Positions 51,345 to 60,502 of a DNA stretch of 64,000 bases are shown one piece after another. A program made the translations under genes and the position numbers. Where the stretch lies: contig NZ_FOKQ01000017.1 in assembly GCF_900112155.1 (NCBI RefSeq), positions 17,694 to 81,693 on the forward strand, given 5' to 3'. How positions within the stretch are numbered: the stretch's first letter is position 1; the number at the start of each line of letters is the position of its first letter. Source of the stretch: Hominimerdicola alba. Its GTDB lineage: Bacteria; Bacillota; Clostridia; Oscillospirales; Ruminococcaceae. Under the pieces are notes generated by a model. The model saw only the letters and a program-made list of their open reading frames with translations, searched no databases and was not told where the DNA came from.

Positions 51345-52463
51345 TTACGGCTCATAGATGTACTCGATCCTATCAAAATCTGTACCGTAAGCCCAAATCT
51401 TAGCCACATCGGTAGAGCCCTTGCCGTTCAGATTCTCCGCATAGATGTTGAAATAGCCGTCCTCAGTGTCAACGATCTGATCGCCCTTGTAGAATAAGAG
51501 TTTGAACTTGGCAAATGCACCGATTTCATCGCCTGTCTGCTGCAAGGTGATATAGAGATCATCGCCTGAAAGGTTATACTGTACCATCTCAACTACGTTA
51601 CGCTCTCCAGTCATGAAAGAGTCGCTCTTAGCATTGGCATTAGCCTGGATGCTTGCGTTAGAAACGTCGCCCTCAAAGGAATAGCGGAAGAAGTTGTACT
51701 GTCCTTCGGTCAGAACAATATCATCGGAACTCTTTCCGATAACGCTGTTGTCAGCTCCATACGCTAAGAGTGTAGCGGATACCGAAACATTCTGCTTTGC
51801 AAGAACTTTGTGGATTACGATAGTATAGCCGATAGAGTTCTTGAAACTTGCCGTCTCAACTATGTCATAGTATTTATTATGCTCGTAGGTGTCCTTTTCC
51901 GCAGGCTCATCGGGTGCGCTGGTCTCAGTCTTGATATCTTCCTTTTCTGTTTCCTTTGCTGTTGTGGTAGTCTTGGGCTTTTCTGTTGTCTTAGCTGCTG
52001 TTGTTTCCTTTGGCTTGGAGTAGGTTATCGTATCATCGCCTACAACAGCATTCTCAACCTTTTCGTAGTTGATAACCCATGAACCCATCATATTCTCAAC
52101 AGTGGTAGTGCGTACCGTAACGGTATCGCCCTCCTTAATGTCAGGATTGCGAGAGGATACGAAGTTCAGGTGTTCGCCAGCCCATACATCGTAGCCGAGC
52201 TTGGAATCCGGGTGAAATTCGCCTGCAACAAACCGAACCACCTTGCCCTCAAGGTTTTTACCTTCGTTCAGTGCAGATTCAAAGGATTCCGCATCGCCGT
52301 AGTCGATTATGACTTCTTCTGAAACATCGGCACTCTGCTGGGATTCAGCGGACGATGTTCCGGTTCCTTCTGTCTGTTCGGTGTTACCGCAACCGCAGAG
52401 CGAGAGAGATAAGCACATGGTAAGTGCAAACAGACCTCTTTTGATGTTATTCAGCTTGTTCAT
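51345..52463 (-). CDS. Lipoprotein with OB-fold-like domain
   Basis: A 372-residue lipoprotein. The signal NIKRGLFALTMCLSLSLCGC ends in lipobox LCGC. After a Ser/Thr linker, residues 55-135 (AESQ linker, then GKVVRFVAGEFHPDSKLGYD) form a tRNA_anti-like OB fold, as in many clostridial lipoproteins. A KTTEKPK-rich linker precedes a C-terminal beta-sandwich (YTIVIHKVLAKQNVSVSATL). It ends before a hairpin and is separate from the toxin operon. Function unknown. Confidence 0.78.
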   Translation of the reverse strand: MNKLNNIKRGLFALTMCLSLSLCGCGNTEQTEGTGTSSAESQQSADVSEEVIIDYGDAESFESALNEGKNLEGKVVRFVAGEFHPDSKLGYDVWAGEHLNFVSSRNPDIKEGDTVTVRTTTVENMMGSWVINYEKVENAVVGDDTITYSKPKETTAAKTTEKPKTTTTAKETEKEDIKTETSAPDEPAEKDTYEHNKYYDIVETASFKNSIGYTIVIHKVLAKQNVSVSATLLAYGADNSVIGKSSDDIVLTEGQYNFFRYSFEGDVSNASIQANANAKSDSFMTGERNVVEMVQYNLSGDDLYITLQQTGDEIGAFAKFKLLFYKGDQIVDTEDGYFNIYAENLNGKGSTDVAKIWAYGTDFDRIEYIYEP

Positions 52464-52505
52464 AGTAACCCTCCGTTCTTGTTGTGAGTATGGGGATTGT
52501 ATCCC

Positions 52506-52643
52506 TCAATCTGATTTTTTGGCTGCCGCCAGTCCGAGCAGAAGCACGATAGCATCGTCAACCGGTCCTGGAGCGAAGTCGATCGGTGATACGATGTACA
52601 GAATCACCAAGATGATAAGCATTCCTTTTCCAATATCACTCAT
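52506..52643 (-). CDS. Small DUF1232-like membrane protein
   Basis: A 45-residue protein. MSDIGKGMLIILVILYIVSP and then IDFAPGPVDD match the core of DUF1232/YkvA (SPIDFAPG-x-x-D-D). A second helix (AIVLLLGLAAA) completes the hairpin. The ATG at 52,643 has AAAGGAGG upstream; an earlier start at 52,706 lacks it. The role of YkvA-type proteins is unknown. Confidence 0.75.
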   Translation of the reverse strand: MSDIGKGMLIILVILYIVSPIDFAPGPVDDAIVLLLGLAAAKKSD

Positions 52644-52742
52644 GATAAGACCTCCTTTGGTTCGTGTCAGTGTGCCTTGTGTTTCTTGCTGATTACAGTA
52701 TACCACACGCTTTCAGGTGGTTATAAAAACGGATTCCAAAAC

Positions 52743-52772
52743 AAAAAGCAGGCTCAAAAGAACCTGCTTTCG
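52743..52772 (-). terminator. Terminator of the kinase/STAND gene
   Basis: Minus-strand AAGCAGGT and ACCTGCTT-type arms are followed by a T run immediately after the stop at 52,774. Confidence 0.75.
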
Positions 52773-52773
52773 C

Positions 52774-55491
52774 TCATAGTAGCTGTTTTCGTATGTCTGG
52801 CGATACCTCACGGCACACGCCCTGTTCCTTGTATTCCTCGTTGATACGGTCTATCTCTGCAATTAGTTCACGGCATTTCACCCTGTTCTCCATAGCAGAA
52901 TAAATGTCAAGCAGAATGTTCAGCAGTTCTGCCTGCTTATCAATATACGGGAGCATATCGGGATACCCCTTGCATATTGCCACTGCTTCCTCTATCTTAT
53001 CGGCTGCGGAACGCAAGTCATTATGATAGTAGAAGCAGTTTGCTGTCGGGATATGGATAATGTCAATCAGCTCCAAATCTGTCGGGAAAACCTGTCTTGC
53101 AATAGACTCCGCCTGTTCCGTCAATCTCCGAGTTTCCTCAATGTCAGGTACAGCAAGCGTATAGTACCAAGCCGCTACCATGTTATAATAACAGTGATTA
53201 GCACTTATCTCAGGCTCATTCTCCTCAATATATTCATATACCTTGTCAAGCAATTCGGCAGCTTCATCATAATAGTCGGGAACGCTCCTTATCAGAATAC
53301 TTGCCAGATCAAGATAATATCCCGTAAGATACTTCCACTTGCGTTTATCAGTTTCCTGTTCCATTTCGGAGATAGCATTATCAGCCGAATCTATCAGATT
53401 TTCAAGCAGTTCGGCTTCTTCGTCATTTTCGGGATAGTATGCACCGCCAAGCAAAGTATCATAATAACAGCCTTGCATATCAAAATACATTCCTCTGATG
53501 ATATGATGATTGTGCATACTTGTGTAACTGCTGGCAGACCGCAGTATTTCTTTGATCTGAACAGCATTTGACATACCCACATAAATGTCGATCATCTGCT
53601 TGTGATACTCCATAACTGAAACCTTTTCCCCGGACCATTGCCAGTAGCGCACAGTTTCAGCAATAACAGGGTGCAGACGAACTCTGCTATCATCATACAG
53701 CCAGCCCTGTACAGACAGATCGGTTATCGTTTCAGCCTTGATATTCGGGAAAAATTTGTATATCAGGCTTGTTTCAAGTCCTCTCACATTCAGCAGAGCA
53801 AGTATCTTCAGTGTGAGCTTTGCATCTTTGCTAACAGCACTTGCATCGAAAAGAACATAGATAATGTCCTCTAATGTATCGTAGACCTCCTCACCGTCCT
53901 TGATATTGCCGACTTTTTCGTCTGAGAACTGAGAAAAACCGTTCTCACGGATAAGACCGAGGGCGGTATGAATATCAAGCCTGCCTGCTGCGATCTGCCT
54001 TGCGATAAGCTCTATCACAAGCGTATGCCCTTGAACAAGTGTGATGATCTCCTCAAAACAGAGCCGTTCTTCCTTTGTCAGCGGTCTTTCAAGGTTCAGA
54101 GCCACAAGCCTGAAAAGCTCCGAAGTATCGCTGATCGCAGTGATCTCCATTGACGGAAAGCTGTTTTTCGGCGGTTTGTTCCTTGTGCCTATAATGGTAT
54201 CATATCCACAGTCGATGATACGGCTCAGGTCTTTGGTGAGCCTGTCCGAAAAGTTATCAAGCACGAACAGAACGTGCTTATCACCGCAGATACGCTTGAA
54301 AGCCTTGAGCTTACGGACAAAGTAGTCCGCTATTGGTTCGCCGTCCTGTTGGGACACTGTACTGATCTGCAGCTGCATATCGTCGCAGAACGTATGGAGA
54401 ACATCGCCGTCATATTCAAGATAGGCGATAACGTCGTATTCTGCCCGAAATCTTGCGATATAGTTCTTGATAAGCGTGGATTTACCGATTCCGCCGATAC
54501 CTGTCACATACAGCACAGGATTGGCTTGAAGGCTCTCCGCTATCTGCCTGATCTCCGCATCTCTGCCGACGAAATCAGGAGAAACCGAAGGCAGTATCGG
54601 TATAACATAGTCCTTCTGGTTCAGCACCTCCACAAGTTCACCGAGGAGTTTTGTGACCGCATCAATGCTTTTGAACCGATTTGCCGCTGACGAACGTATC
54701 GTATTTCTGAAAATGCGGGTGAAAATCGCCTGAACATCGGGACGTTCGGTGTACTTGTGATACTCACGCTTGCTGTCCTCAAACGGATATTTTGAAAAAC
54801 CTCTATGCTCCGAGTCCGCAGAATGTCTGCCAAAAAGAAGATAAAAGACGATCTCACCGACCGTATATATGTCAGCAGATATGCCTATTTTCGCTGTCGC
54901 ATAGGGATTTAGCTGTTCGGGGGCTGCCCATTCTCTTGTGTAGGAAAACAGTGTATTACCGTTGTTTTCCGTATCACGGATACTGTCAAAGTCAATATAC
55001 TCCACGAGCTGAGTGATCGTATCATCGGGAGTATTTTGCAGAATAAAGATGTTTTCAGGTTTCAGGTCAAGGCAGAGAAATCCCGACTTATGGTAATAGC
55101 CTACGGTTTTGGCTATCGTTTCGCAGAGTGCCATATACTGCGGTAACGTCAGCGAACTGAGCTTATTGAGTGTCGTGCCGTTATAGCAGGCAACGTCGAT
55201 ATAAGCCGTACCGTTTGCTTCAAAAACATGGCTTACAGGCGGAGTCTGATTGTTCAGTACCGACTTGTTGCGAATATTATTCTGCATTTTGCCCGAAGCA
55301 ACGAAACGAGCCTTGCCGACCTCGAAATCGTCAGCATTATGGGGAGCGTATTCTTTCAGGATACACTTAGTTGTCAGCTCGCCGTGCTTACACTCTGCAA
55401 GGTACGCTATCGTATTCGCACCGTTGCCGAGCTGTTCCATGATCGTGTATTGTCTGCCGTCAGCGTTAAAGGTGTAGCCATTGTTCAGCAT
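52774..55491 (-). CDS. Ser/Thr kinase fused to a STAND NTPase and TPR repeats
   Basis: A 905-residue signalling protein. Residues 1-290 are a protein kinase: glycine loop LGNGANTIAY (21-30), K46, catalytic LDLKPEN with D142, and DFD at 167-169 in place of DFG, with AAPEQ at 189-193. Residues 308-600 are an NB-ARC/STAND NTPase with P-loop GIGGIGKST (331-339) and Walker B VLFVLDNFSDR. The rest (640-880) is helical TPR-like. The DFG-to-DFD change keeps the metal aspartate. Such fusions occur in bacterial defence and signalling; the target is unknown. It follows the 377-residue gene. Confidence 0.85.
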   Translation of the reverse strand: MLNNGYTFNADGRQYTIMEQLGNGANTIAYLAECKHGELTTKCILKEYAPHNADDFEVGKARFVASGKMQNNIRNKSVLNNQTPPVSHVFEANGTAYIDVACYNGTTLNKLSSLTLPQYMALCETIAKTVGYYHKSGFLCLDLKPENIFILQNTPDDTITQLVEYIDFDSIRDTENNGNTLFSYTREWAAPEQLNPYATAKIGISADIYTVGEIVFYLLFGRHSADSEHRGFSKYPFEDSKREYHKYTERPDVQAIFTRIFRNTIRSSAANRFKSIDAVTKLLGELVEVLNQKDYVIPILPSVSPDFVGRDAEIRQIAESLQANPVLYVTGIGGIGKSTLIKNYIARFRAEYDVIAYLEYDGDVLHTFCDDMQLQISTVSQQDGEPIADYFVRKLKAFKRICGDKHVLFVLDNFSDRLTKDLSRIIDCGYDTIIGTRNKPPKNSFPSMEITAISDTSELFRLVALNLERPLTKEERLCFEEIITLVQGHTLVIELIARQIAAGRLDIHTALGLIRENGFSQFSDEKVGNIKDGEEVYDTLEDIIYVLFDASAVSKDAKLTLKILALLNVRGLETSLIYKFFPNIKAETITDLSVQGWLYDDSRVRLHPVIAETVRYWQWSGEKVSVMEYHKQMIDIYVGMSNAVQIKEILRSASSYTSMHNHHIIRGMYFDMQGCYYDTLLGGAYYPENDEEAELLENLIDSADNAISEMEQETDKRKWKYLTGYYLDLASILIRSVPDYYDEAAELLDKVYEYIEENEPEISANHCYYNMVAAWYYTLAVPDIEETRRLTEQAESIARQVFPTDLELIDIIHIPTANCFYYHNDLRSAADKIEEAVAICKGYPDMLPYIDKQAELLNILLDIYSAMENRVKCRELIAEIDRINEEYKEQGVCREVSPDIRKQLL

Positions 55492-55547
55492 AGCACCGAC
55501 CTCCTTTCACCTATATTATACACTTGCCGAGGAACAGAATATAAAAA

Positions 55548-56681
55548 TCAATTCCGACCGTTCTGGATAACGCAATAGAGCGTATCAATAGGATCATAGG
55601 AGTTTGCACAGTACAGAAGCAGACAGTCGAACGGGTGACGTACATAGAGCTGGGCAAATCCGCAGGAAATAAGGACACTGTTAAGCTCCTCATAGAAGTC
55701 CATGAGGTTGCCGCCGATAGTATTAGGATCGTTATTTTCGGCTTCATAGTAAAAGTTGTAGAATTTCAGCAGCATCAGGGTTTTACGCAGGAGATCGTAT
55801 GAAGCTACATCGCCGTTTATGATCTTGCCAAGCGTAACATCATTCGGGAGCGATTCTGTAAACCGTTTCGGGAGCTTGCTATCCTTATTTTTCTTGCCCG
55901 AACCTTGATACTTGACACCGAGCAGAGCTTCTATCGTCAGACTGCCGAGCCTTTCAGAATTCAGTATCCTGTCAGCTTCATATCTCAGCAGAATACTCCG
56001 AACTGTTTCGATCTCATCACTGATAATGCTCCTTGCAAGCTGAAACTGCTGCTCATTATTATAGCAATGCTCCGACAGATACCGCAGGAACTTTTCATCA
56101 TCATCAATATCCAATATCGTGGAGATGATCTGCGAAGTCGATGTATGGGCGTTTTCCTGAGATACAAAGCCCTTAGACTTATCGAGCAGCTCAGTTACCG
56201 CAGAATACGGCTTCTTATGGTACAGAGCGTACATAAATACCGCATCTACGTTGCTTTTTACATTAAAAGGCATCGTGAGATAGTGCTTCTGAAAGAAAAC
56301 AGCCGTCTGCTGAAAGTCCATTTCAAGGGCATAGCAGAGATCATAGTGATTACGGCGATTTGTGACACCCGGCGTAGTGCCTTTGATCCACTCCTGCACC
56401 GTGCGAGGGCAGGAAAATCCCAATATCTCCTTGTATCTGCGTTTGACTTCGGTGAGCATAAGCTCATTATCCTCGGCAGAACAAGGCACGCCGAGCTGAG
56501 TAAGCCTTGCAGACACTCCCTCCAAGAACACAGGACGGGCTTCAAGCTCGATAGCACGGCTGATTCCCGAAGTCACATCATCTGCGTTGTCAGGATTGAT
56601 AGGTTCACCGAAACAGGTCACATCATAGATATATTCAGTATATTCGTCACGGAACAGTTCTGGTATTTGCTCATTATTCAT
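55548..56681 (-). CDS. Helical partner protein of the kinase-STAND gene
   Basis: A 377-residue largely helical protein. A helix-turn-helix-like segment (CPRTVQEWIKGTTPGVTNRR, about 95-115) suggests nucleic-acid binding; the rest has repeated helices and a long disordered stretch near 270. No signal peptide. It lies upstream of the kinase-STAND gene with a 56-bp gap, so both are probably co-transcribed. It may be the substrate or regulator of the kinase. Confidence 0.7.
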   Translation of the reverse strand: MNNEQIPELFRDEYTEYIYDVTCFGEPINPDNADDVTSGISRAIELEARPVFLEGVSARLTQLGVPCSAEDNELMLTEVKRRYKEILGFSCPRTVQEWIKGTTPGVTNRRNHYDLCYALEMDFQQTAVFFQKHYLTMPFNVKSNVDAVFMYALYHKKPYSAVTELLDKSKGFVSQENAHTSTSQIISTILDIDDDEKFLRYLSEHCYNNEQQFQLARSIISDEIETVRSILLRYEADRILNSERLGSLTIEALLGVKYQGSGKKNKDSKLPKRFTESLPNDVTLGKIINGDVASYDLLRKTLMLLKFYNFYYEAENNDPNTIGGNLMDFYEELNSVLISCGFAQLYVRHPFDCLLLYCANSYDPIDTLYCVIQNGRN

Positions 56682-56709
56682 GGTTATTCATCACCTCGTT
56701 GTTATTAGA

Positions 56710-56735
56710 TACTTTGAATCCAGTGGTTCAAAGTT
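56710..56735. repeat. 27-bp palindrome, copy 3 (one base shorter)
   Basis: ACTTTGAATCCA, G, then a right arm missing one G. It lies 28 bp before the start of the 377-residue gene. Confidence 0.8.
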
Positions 56736-56759
56736 GATTGTAAATTGCAACAATTTAAA

Positions 56760-57290
56760 TTAAAAGCACTCAAAGTCAGTATCACTTGATGTCATTATCT
56801 TTTTTATACCTTCTTCAAAAGAACTTCCAAAGCAATAACAAGCCCCTTCGTCTGCTCCGATGAACTCACCGTTTTCTCCTATATAGAACTCTAAAAAGCA
56901 ACAATCCCTGCTGGGAATATGACCAAACGGATATACATCTTTTATTTTGAGAAAAGCAGCCATATCTTTGGCATATGTTCTCGCTTCTAACCATTCTGAT
57001 TTGGCACAGTTTTCGCTGAAGAAATACTTCGGATCAATATGAATAATATAGTAAAAATCGTCCTCACTACCCGGATTTTTACCCGTAACCCTATAATAAT
57101 TCCAGTAACGATAGCATGGTATTTTCAAAACCAATCCACAGAAAGCGGAAAGCACTTCCTTCACTTTAATGGGTATGTCATATCCATACTGTTTGTAAAG
57201 AGCTATATATTCGGAAATATCATAATTTCGATCTTCGTTCCAACCGCTTCTTATAAGGACTTTTTTGATTTCTTCATCATAGATTTTCAT
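56760..57290 (-). CDS. SUKH-3 family immunity protein
   Basis: A 176-residue protein. The N-terminus VLIRSGWNEDRNYDISEYIA followed by GYDIPIKVKEVLSAFCGL is the SUKH-3 pattern (L-x-x-A/S-G-W then F-G/C-G-L). YFFSENCAKSEWLEARTYA, then YPFGHIPSRDCCFLEFYIG and GENGEFIGADEGA, match the rest of the fold. SUKH proteins neutralise polymorphic toxins of other strains. No cognate toxin is adjacent, so it is an orphan immunity gene, useful as protection against competitors. It has GGAGG upstream. Confidence 0.85.
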   Translation of the reverse strand: MKIYDEEIKKVLIRSGWNEDRNYDISEYIALYKQYGYDIPIKVKEVLSAFCGLVLKIPCYRYWNYYRVTGKNPGSEDDFYYIIHIDPKYFFSENCAKSEWLEARTYAKDMAAFLKIKDVYPFGHIPSRDCCFLEFYIGENGEFIGADEGACYCFGSSFEEGIKKIMTSSDTDFECF

Positions 57291-57330
57291 TCGATCCCTC
57301 CAATTGCAATTAAGATAGAGTCTTTTTGAA

Positions 57331-58017
57331 CTATACTTGCATAAACGCAGGCTTCGGCTCAGGATAGTCCTTAGCCTTTTCCATAATCATTTTTGTCAGA
57401 GCCTTTTTCGCAATACTTTGAGGATCACCGTTAGGACGTATCCAGTCATTCAGGCTTTCCTTGCCGAGTATCAGCGGCATCCGGTCATGAATATCACTGA
57501 CAGGAGCAACCGATTCTCTTGTAAGTACAGCGAACATAGGAACCTGAATGCCTTGGTGTTCCTCAAAACGGTACAGTCCTGCGAGATATGTGATCTCAGC
57601 TCCTTCAGGCTGGATCGCAAACTTTTCTTTCTTGATACTACGCTGTTCATTTGCATTATGAAAACCGACTTCCGACGGCGGTACGCCCCATTCGTAGTAC
57701 CAAGATGCAGGAATCACACATCTCCGCCTGAACCATGAGTCTTTCCATACGGGCTTCTGATCCGCTGTTTCGATACGGCAGTTGATAAGCGGTTTTGATG
57801 ATTGTTCGACCGTGAAGCCCCAAATCATCGGAAATACAGCCATATTGCCTTGCTTGTTCGGAGCAAACACCGCTGCCATATCAGTAGGACGGATATTTCC
57901 CGACATAGTTGACGGCTTTGACATAGCGTTCATGATAGCACTTGTCAATGGCAGTTGTTGAGCCTTATCAATGATAGTTGACAGAGGCTTATAATCAGCA
58001 TAGAACCAAGTACACAC
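57331..58017 (-). CDS. SRAP (YedK/HMCES-like) protein
   Basis: A 228-residue SOS-response-associated protein. The start MCTWFYADYKPL gives the catalytic Cys2 after methionine removal. INCRIETADQKPVWKDSWFR and CVIPASWYYEWG are the SRAP hallmarks, and IHDRMPLIL supplies the active-site histidine. It crosslinks to abasic sites in single-stranded DNA and protects them. In a mobile element it may guard transferred single strands. It follows the methyltransferase gene. Confidence 0.94.
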   Translation of the reverse strand: MCTWFYADYKPLSTIIDKAQQLPLTSAIMNAMSKPSTMSGNIRPTDMAAVFAPNKQGNMAVFPMIWGFTVEQSSKPLINCRIETADQKPVWKDSWFRRRCVIPASWYYEWGVPPSEVGFHNANEQRSIKKEKFAIQPEGAEITYLAGLYRFEEHQGIQVPMFAVLTRESVAPVSDIHDRMPLILGKESLNDWIRPNGDPQSIAKKALTKMIMEKAKDYPEPKPAFMQV

Positions 58018-58052
58018 TATGAAACATCTCCTTTATACTTCTGGGTTAGGAA

Positions 58053-58715
58053 TTACTTCATATAAATGATAAGCAAACCGTAATTGTTGCCCAATCTCTT
58101 GATCCGTATTCTCCGAAAGCCTGCCTTTTTTCCAAGCTCAATATATTCGTCTTTGGTGAATTTCTTGAACCCGCTTTTCGTATAGAAATACTTGTCCAAG
58201 TTTTCCTTCGATATAACGGCATTGTAGAAGATTCCGCCGTCCTTTAACACTCTGCTAATTTCAGCCATTCCCTTAGCTGTATCATTCCAAAAGTATATGG
58301 TGTTCATCGTTGTAACCACATCAAAGGATTTGTCTTTGAAAGACAGGTCACAGCAGTCACCGAGCTGAAACTTCATATTTCCCGAAGCAACATACTTGCG
58401 ATTCGCTTCGGTTGCCTTGCTGACCATATCTTCAGATATATCAATTCCTATGATAGAACACGGAGATTTCTGAATTATCAGCTTTTCAAGGTATCCGTTT
58501 CCAAATCCTACATCAAGTATCTTAGTTTTTGGAGAAACGTTAATTTCTTCAACAATTCCCTTGTACATAACATTATTTGCACGGTTCATTGCCCATGTCA
58601 TGATCTTTCCTATAATTCCGTGCGGATTTCCGCATTGCGAAGCCAAATAATCACCGAGTTTTCCCATGTTTTCCGCCACCTTTTCTTTTAATCTGTACAT
58701 ACTGCAATCAATCAC
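58053..58715 (-). CDS. Class I SAM-dependent methyltransferase
   Basis: A 220-residue methyltransferase. The SAM-binding motif ILDVGFGNGYLEKLI is near residue 67, GIDISEDMVSKA near 94, and DVVTTMNTIYFWND near 133 fit motifs I to IV. The C-terminal YTKSGFKKFTKDEYIELGKK segment is typical of UbiE-like small-molecule methyltransferases. The substrate is not visible. It starts three bases after a membrane protein gene. Confidence 0.88.
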   Translation of the reverse strand: MIDCSMYRLKEKVAENMGKLGDYLASQCGNPHGIIGKIMTWAMNRANNVMYKGIVEEINVSPKTKILDVGFGNGYLEKLIIQKSPCSIIGIDISEDMVSKATEANRKYVASGNMKFQLGDCCDLSFKDKSFDVVTTMNTIYFWNDTAKGMAEISRVLKDGGIFYNAVISKENLDKYFYTKSGFKKFTKDEYIELGKKAGFRRIRIKRLGNNYGLLIIYMK

Positions 58716-58718
58716 AAT

Positions 58719-59207
58719 TTATTTCAGTATCAATGTGAATATCCACGAAAGCAATGCCGCAAACAAGGGATAGCCTATAACAGTACCAATAATTTTAGCA
58801 GCCCATGTTTTCTTATGGATATATGGCATCAGATCCTCTGTTCCCGGAATCAGCCACGTTTTCGTATGTCCCACCCAATACCAGTCTATAAATACACGAT
58901 CAAATAATCCACATAATAAATACATGATGGTCAATTGAATAAAGCCATCTAAAAAAGTCTCGGCACCATTTACGCAGAAAACCATTAATGGAGCGATTAT
59001 AAGAAGGATCAGCATAAAAACAAGTCCGGAGACAATCTTGTTCCGTTTGATTTCATTTTCTGTAATAAGTCCCAACTCTACTACACGGTCTTTAACAGGC
59101 TGCTCATAGAAATGGACACCGCCGACTGCACCGTTTCTTATGTTTACGACGCATACAAGCAGTAAAGTAAAATTAATGACAAAACTTTCAATAACAGCTA
59201 AAATCAT
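58719..59207 (-). CDS. Four-helix membrane protein
   Basis: A 162-residue integral membrane protein with about four helices (VINFTLLLVCVVNI; GLVFMLILLIIAPLMVF; ITIMYLLCGLFDRVFI; IGYPLFAALLSWIFTL). A W-Y-W-V-G-H-T-K segment lies between helices three and four. It is three bases before the methyltransferase and shares its promoter. No family is recognised with confidence. Confidence 0.75.
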   Translation of the reverse strand: MILAVIESFVINFTLLLVCVVNIRNGAVGGVHFYEQPVKDRVVELGLITENEIKRNKIVSGLVFMLILLIIAPLMVFCVNGAETFLDGFIQLTIMYLLCGLFDRVFIDWYWVGHTKTWLIPGTEDLMPYIHKKTWAAKIIGTVIGYPLFAALLSWIFTLILK

Positions 59208-59266
59208 GGAATACCTCCGTAAATGTCTATTTGTACGAATGATCTCTCACATTGCTTACATTTCCA

Positions 59267-59295
59267 ATTATACCACAATCAGCCCTGCTTTTCAA
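59267..59295 (-). promoter_or_regulatory. Promoter of the membrane protein/methyltransferase/SRAP unit
   Basis: Minus-strand TTGAAA and TATAAT with a 17-bp spacer. Confidence 0.7.
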
Positions 59296-59357
59296 TCCAG
59301 TATACGAAAAAACGGGAGCAACCCTGAGCGAGTCGCACCCGTTACAATACCGTCAAA

Positions 59358-59771
59358 TCAAAGTTCGATCTTATCGGAGAAATCGCCGTTGATAACGTAG
59401 TAAACTGCTTTATCTTCCGGCTTAATGTAAAACTCGATAGTCTTGACCTTACCCTTGAATTTGCTCTTATAATCGGCTTCAACTGCCTTTTTGATCTCAG
59501 CGAAATCATACTCATCGCCGCCGAACTGAACCTTGACTGTCTCAACGGGAGCAGTCGCTCTTGTGGTCTTAGCCGTGGTTTTCTTCTCAGCAGCTTTCGC
59601 AGGAGTTTTTGCTTGGGTAGCAGTTTTCTTAGCAGGAGCTTTCTTAGCAGCAGGCTTCTTTGCTGGCTTTTCAGCCGGAGCTTCTGCGACAGTCTCCTTG
59701 ACAGCTTCGGTCACAACCTCTGCCTTGACTTCGGCAACAGGTGCGGTTTCAGATTTCTTCTTTCTTGGCAT
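59358..59771 (-). CDS. DUF6465-like protein with histone H1-like tail
   Basis: A 137-residue protein. Residues 1-85 are Ala/Lys/Pro/Thr-rich (KPAKKPAAKKAPAKKTATQA), like a histone H1 tail, and probably bind DNA or remain disordered. The C-terminal 50 residues form a small domain (VETVKVQFGGDEYDFAEIKK) as in DUF6465 proteins. The ATG at 59,771 has GGAGG; the frame extends upstream. It has its own consensus promoter inside the 3' end of the next gene. Confidence 0.8.
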   Translation of the reverse strand: MPRKKKSETAPVAEVKAEVVTEAVKETVAEAPAEKPAKKPAAKKAPAKKTATQAKTPAKAAEKKTTAKTTRATAPVETVKVQFGGDEYDFAEIKKAVEADYKSKFKGKVKTIEFYIKPEDKAVYYVINGDFSDKIEL

Positions 59772-59802
59772 AGTTGATACCTCCAAATGATTTGATATAA
59801 CC

Positions 59803-59831
59803 ATTATACCGCTTTTTTCCTCAGTTGTCAA
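59803..59831 (-). promoter_or_regulatory. Promoter of the histone-like gene
   Basis: Minus-strand consensus TTGACA and TATAAT, 17-bp spacer. Confidence 0.8.
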
Positions 59832-59835
59832 TCTG

Positions 59836-60345
59836 TCACGGGCGATTTATCGGCGTTTGACCGCTTTCAAAGAGATTTATGACTTTGATTCCTTTCTTCT
59901 GAGCCATTCGCACCGTCTGTCCGGTTCCGCTGCGGAAGTTATTCGGATTCCAATAGCTGATACAGCACACCGTAGCAAGTTCTACAAGCCGAGCGTTTCG
60001 GTCTTTCATACAGCCGTTGTAGTATCTGTCCGATACATATTCCACACTATCGGCAAGACCGAGGAGTTTGTCAAGCTCTGCTTTATTCTCTGCTGTCCAT
60101 TGCTTAGTCTGTTCATCTTTGGAACATGGCAGGATCAGGTGCAGTTTTACTTGCGGATAATTCTCACGGAGTTTCAGGACGGTAAACGAAGCGAGGGCAT
60201 CAAAGCCGTATGCTCCGCCTGCATAGAAGTCGGTCACGCCTTGTGACGTTATCAGCTTTTCAATAGCAGCGTAGAGCTGCTCTGATAGCATCACCTTATC
60301 AGTCACAATGTTCCTATGTCCGGTAAAACAAGCCGATTTATACAT
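59836..60345 (-). CDS. SLOG-domain protein (YpsA-like)
   Basis: A 169-residue protein. CFTGHRNIVTDKV is the N-terminal SLOG nucleotide-binding loop, and FYAGGAYGFDALASFTVL gives the GGxxGxD step. DRNARLVELATVCCISYWN and SGTGQTVRMAQKKGIKVINL complete the fold, which is the one of YpsA/DUF1273. SLOG proteins bind nucleotide ligands, often in defence and stress signalling. Single-gene unit by position. Confidence 0.85.
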   Translation of the reverse strand: MYKSACFTGHRNIVTDKVMLSEQLYAAIEKLITSQGVTDFYAGGAYGFDALASFTVLKLRENYPQVKLHLILPCSKDEQTKQWTAENKAELDKLLGLADSVEYVSDRYYNGCMKDRNARLVELATVCCISYWNPNNFRSGTGQTVRMAQKKGIKVINLFESGQTPINRP

Positions 60346-60502
60346 AAAACAACGCCTCCCTACATATTATATCATTAAATTATTTATTTGTAAAGGGCAG
60401 ATTCGGTATATAGTAGTAAATAGTTCGGCGTATATGGATTAAAAAATCCGAACGGAAGCATTATAATAGTAATAGAGAATCGGCAAAGGAGTTGGAACGG
60501 AA

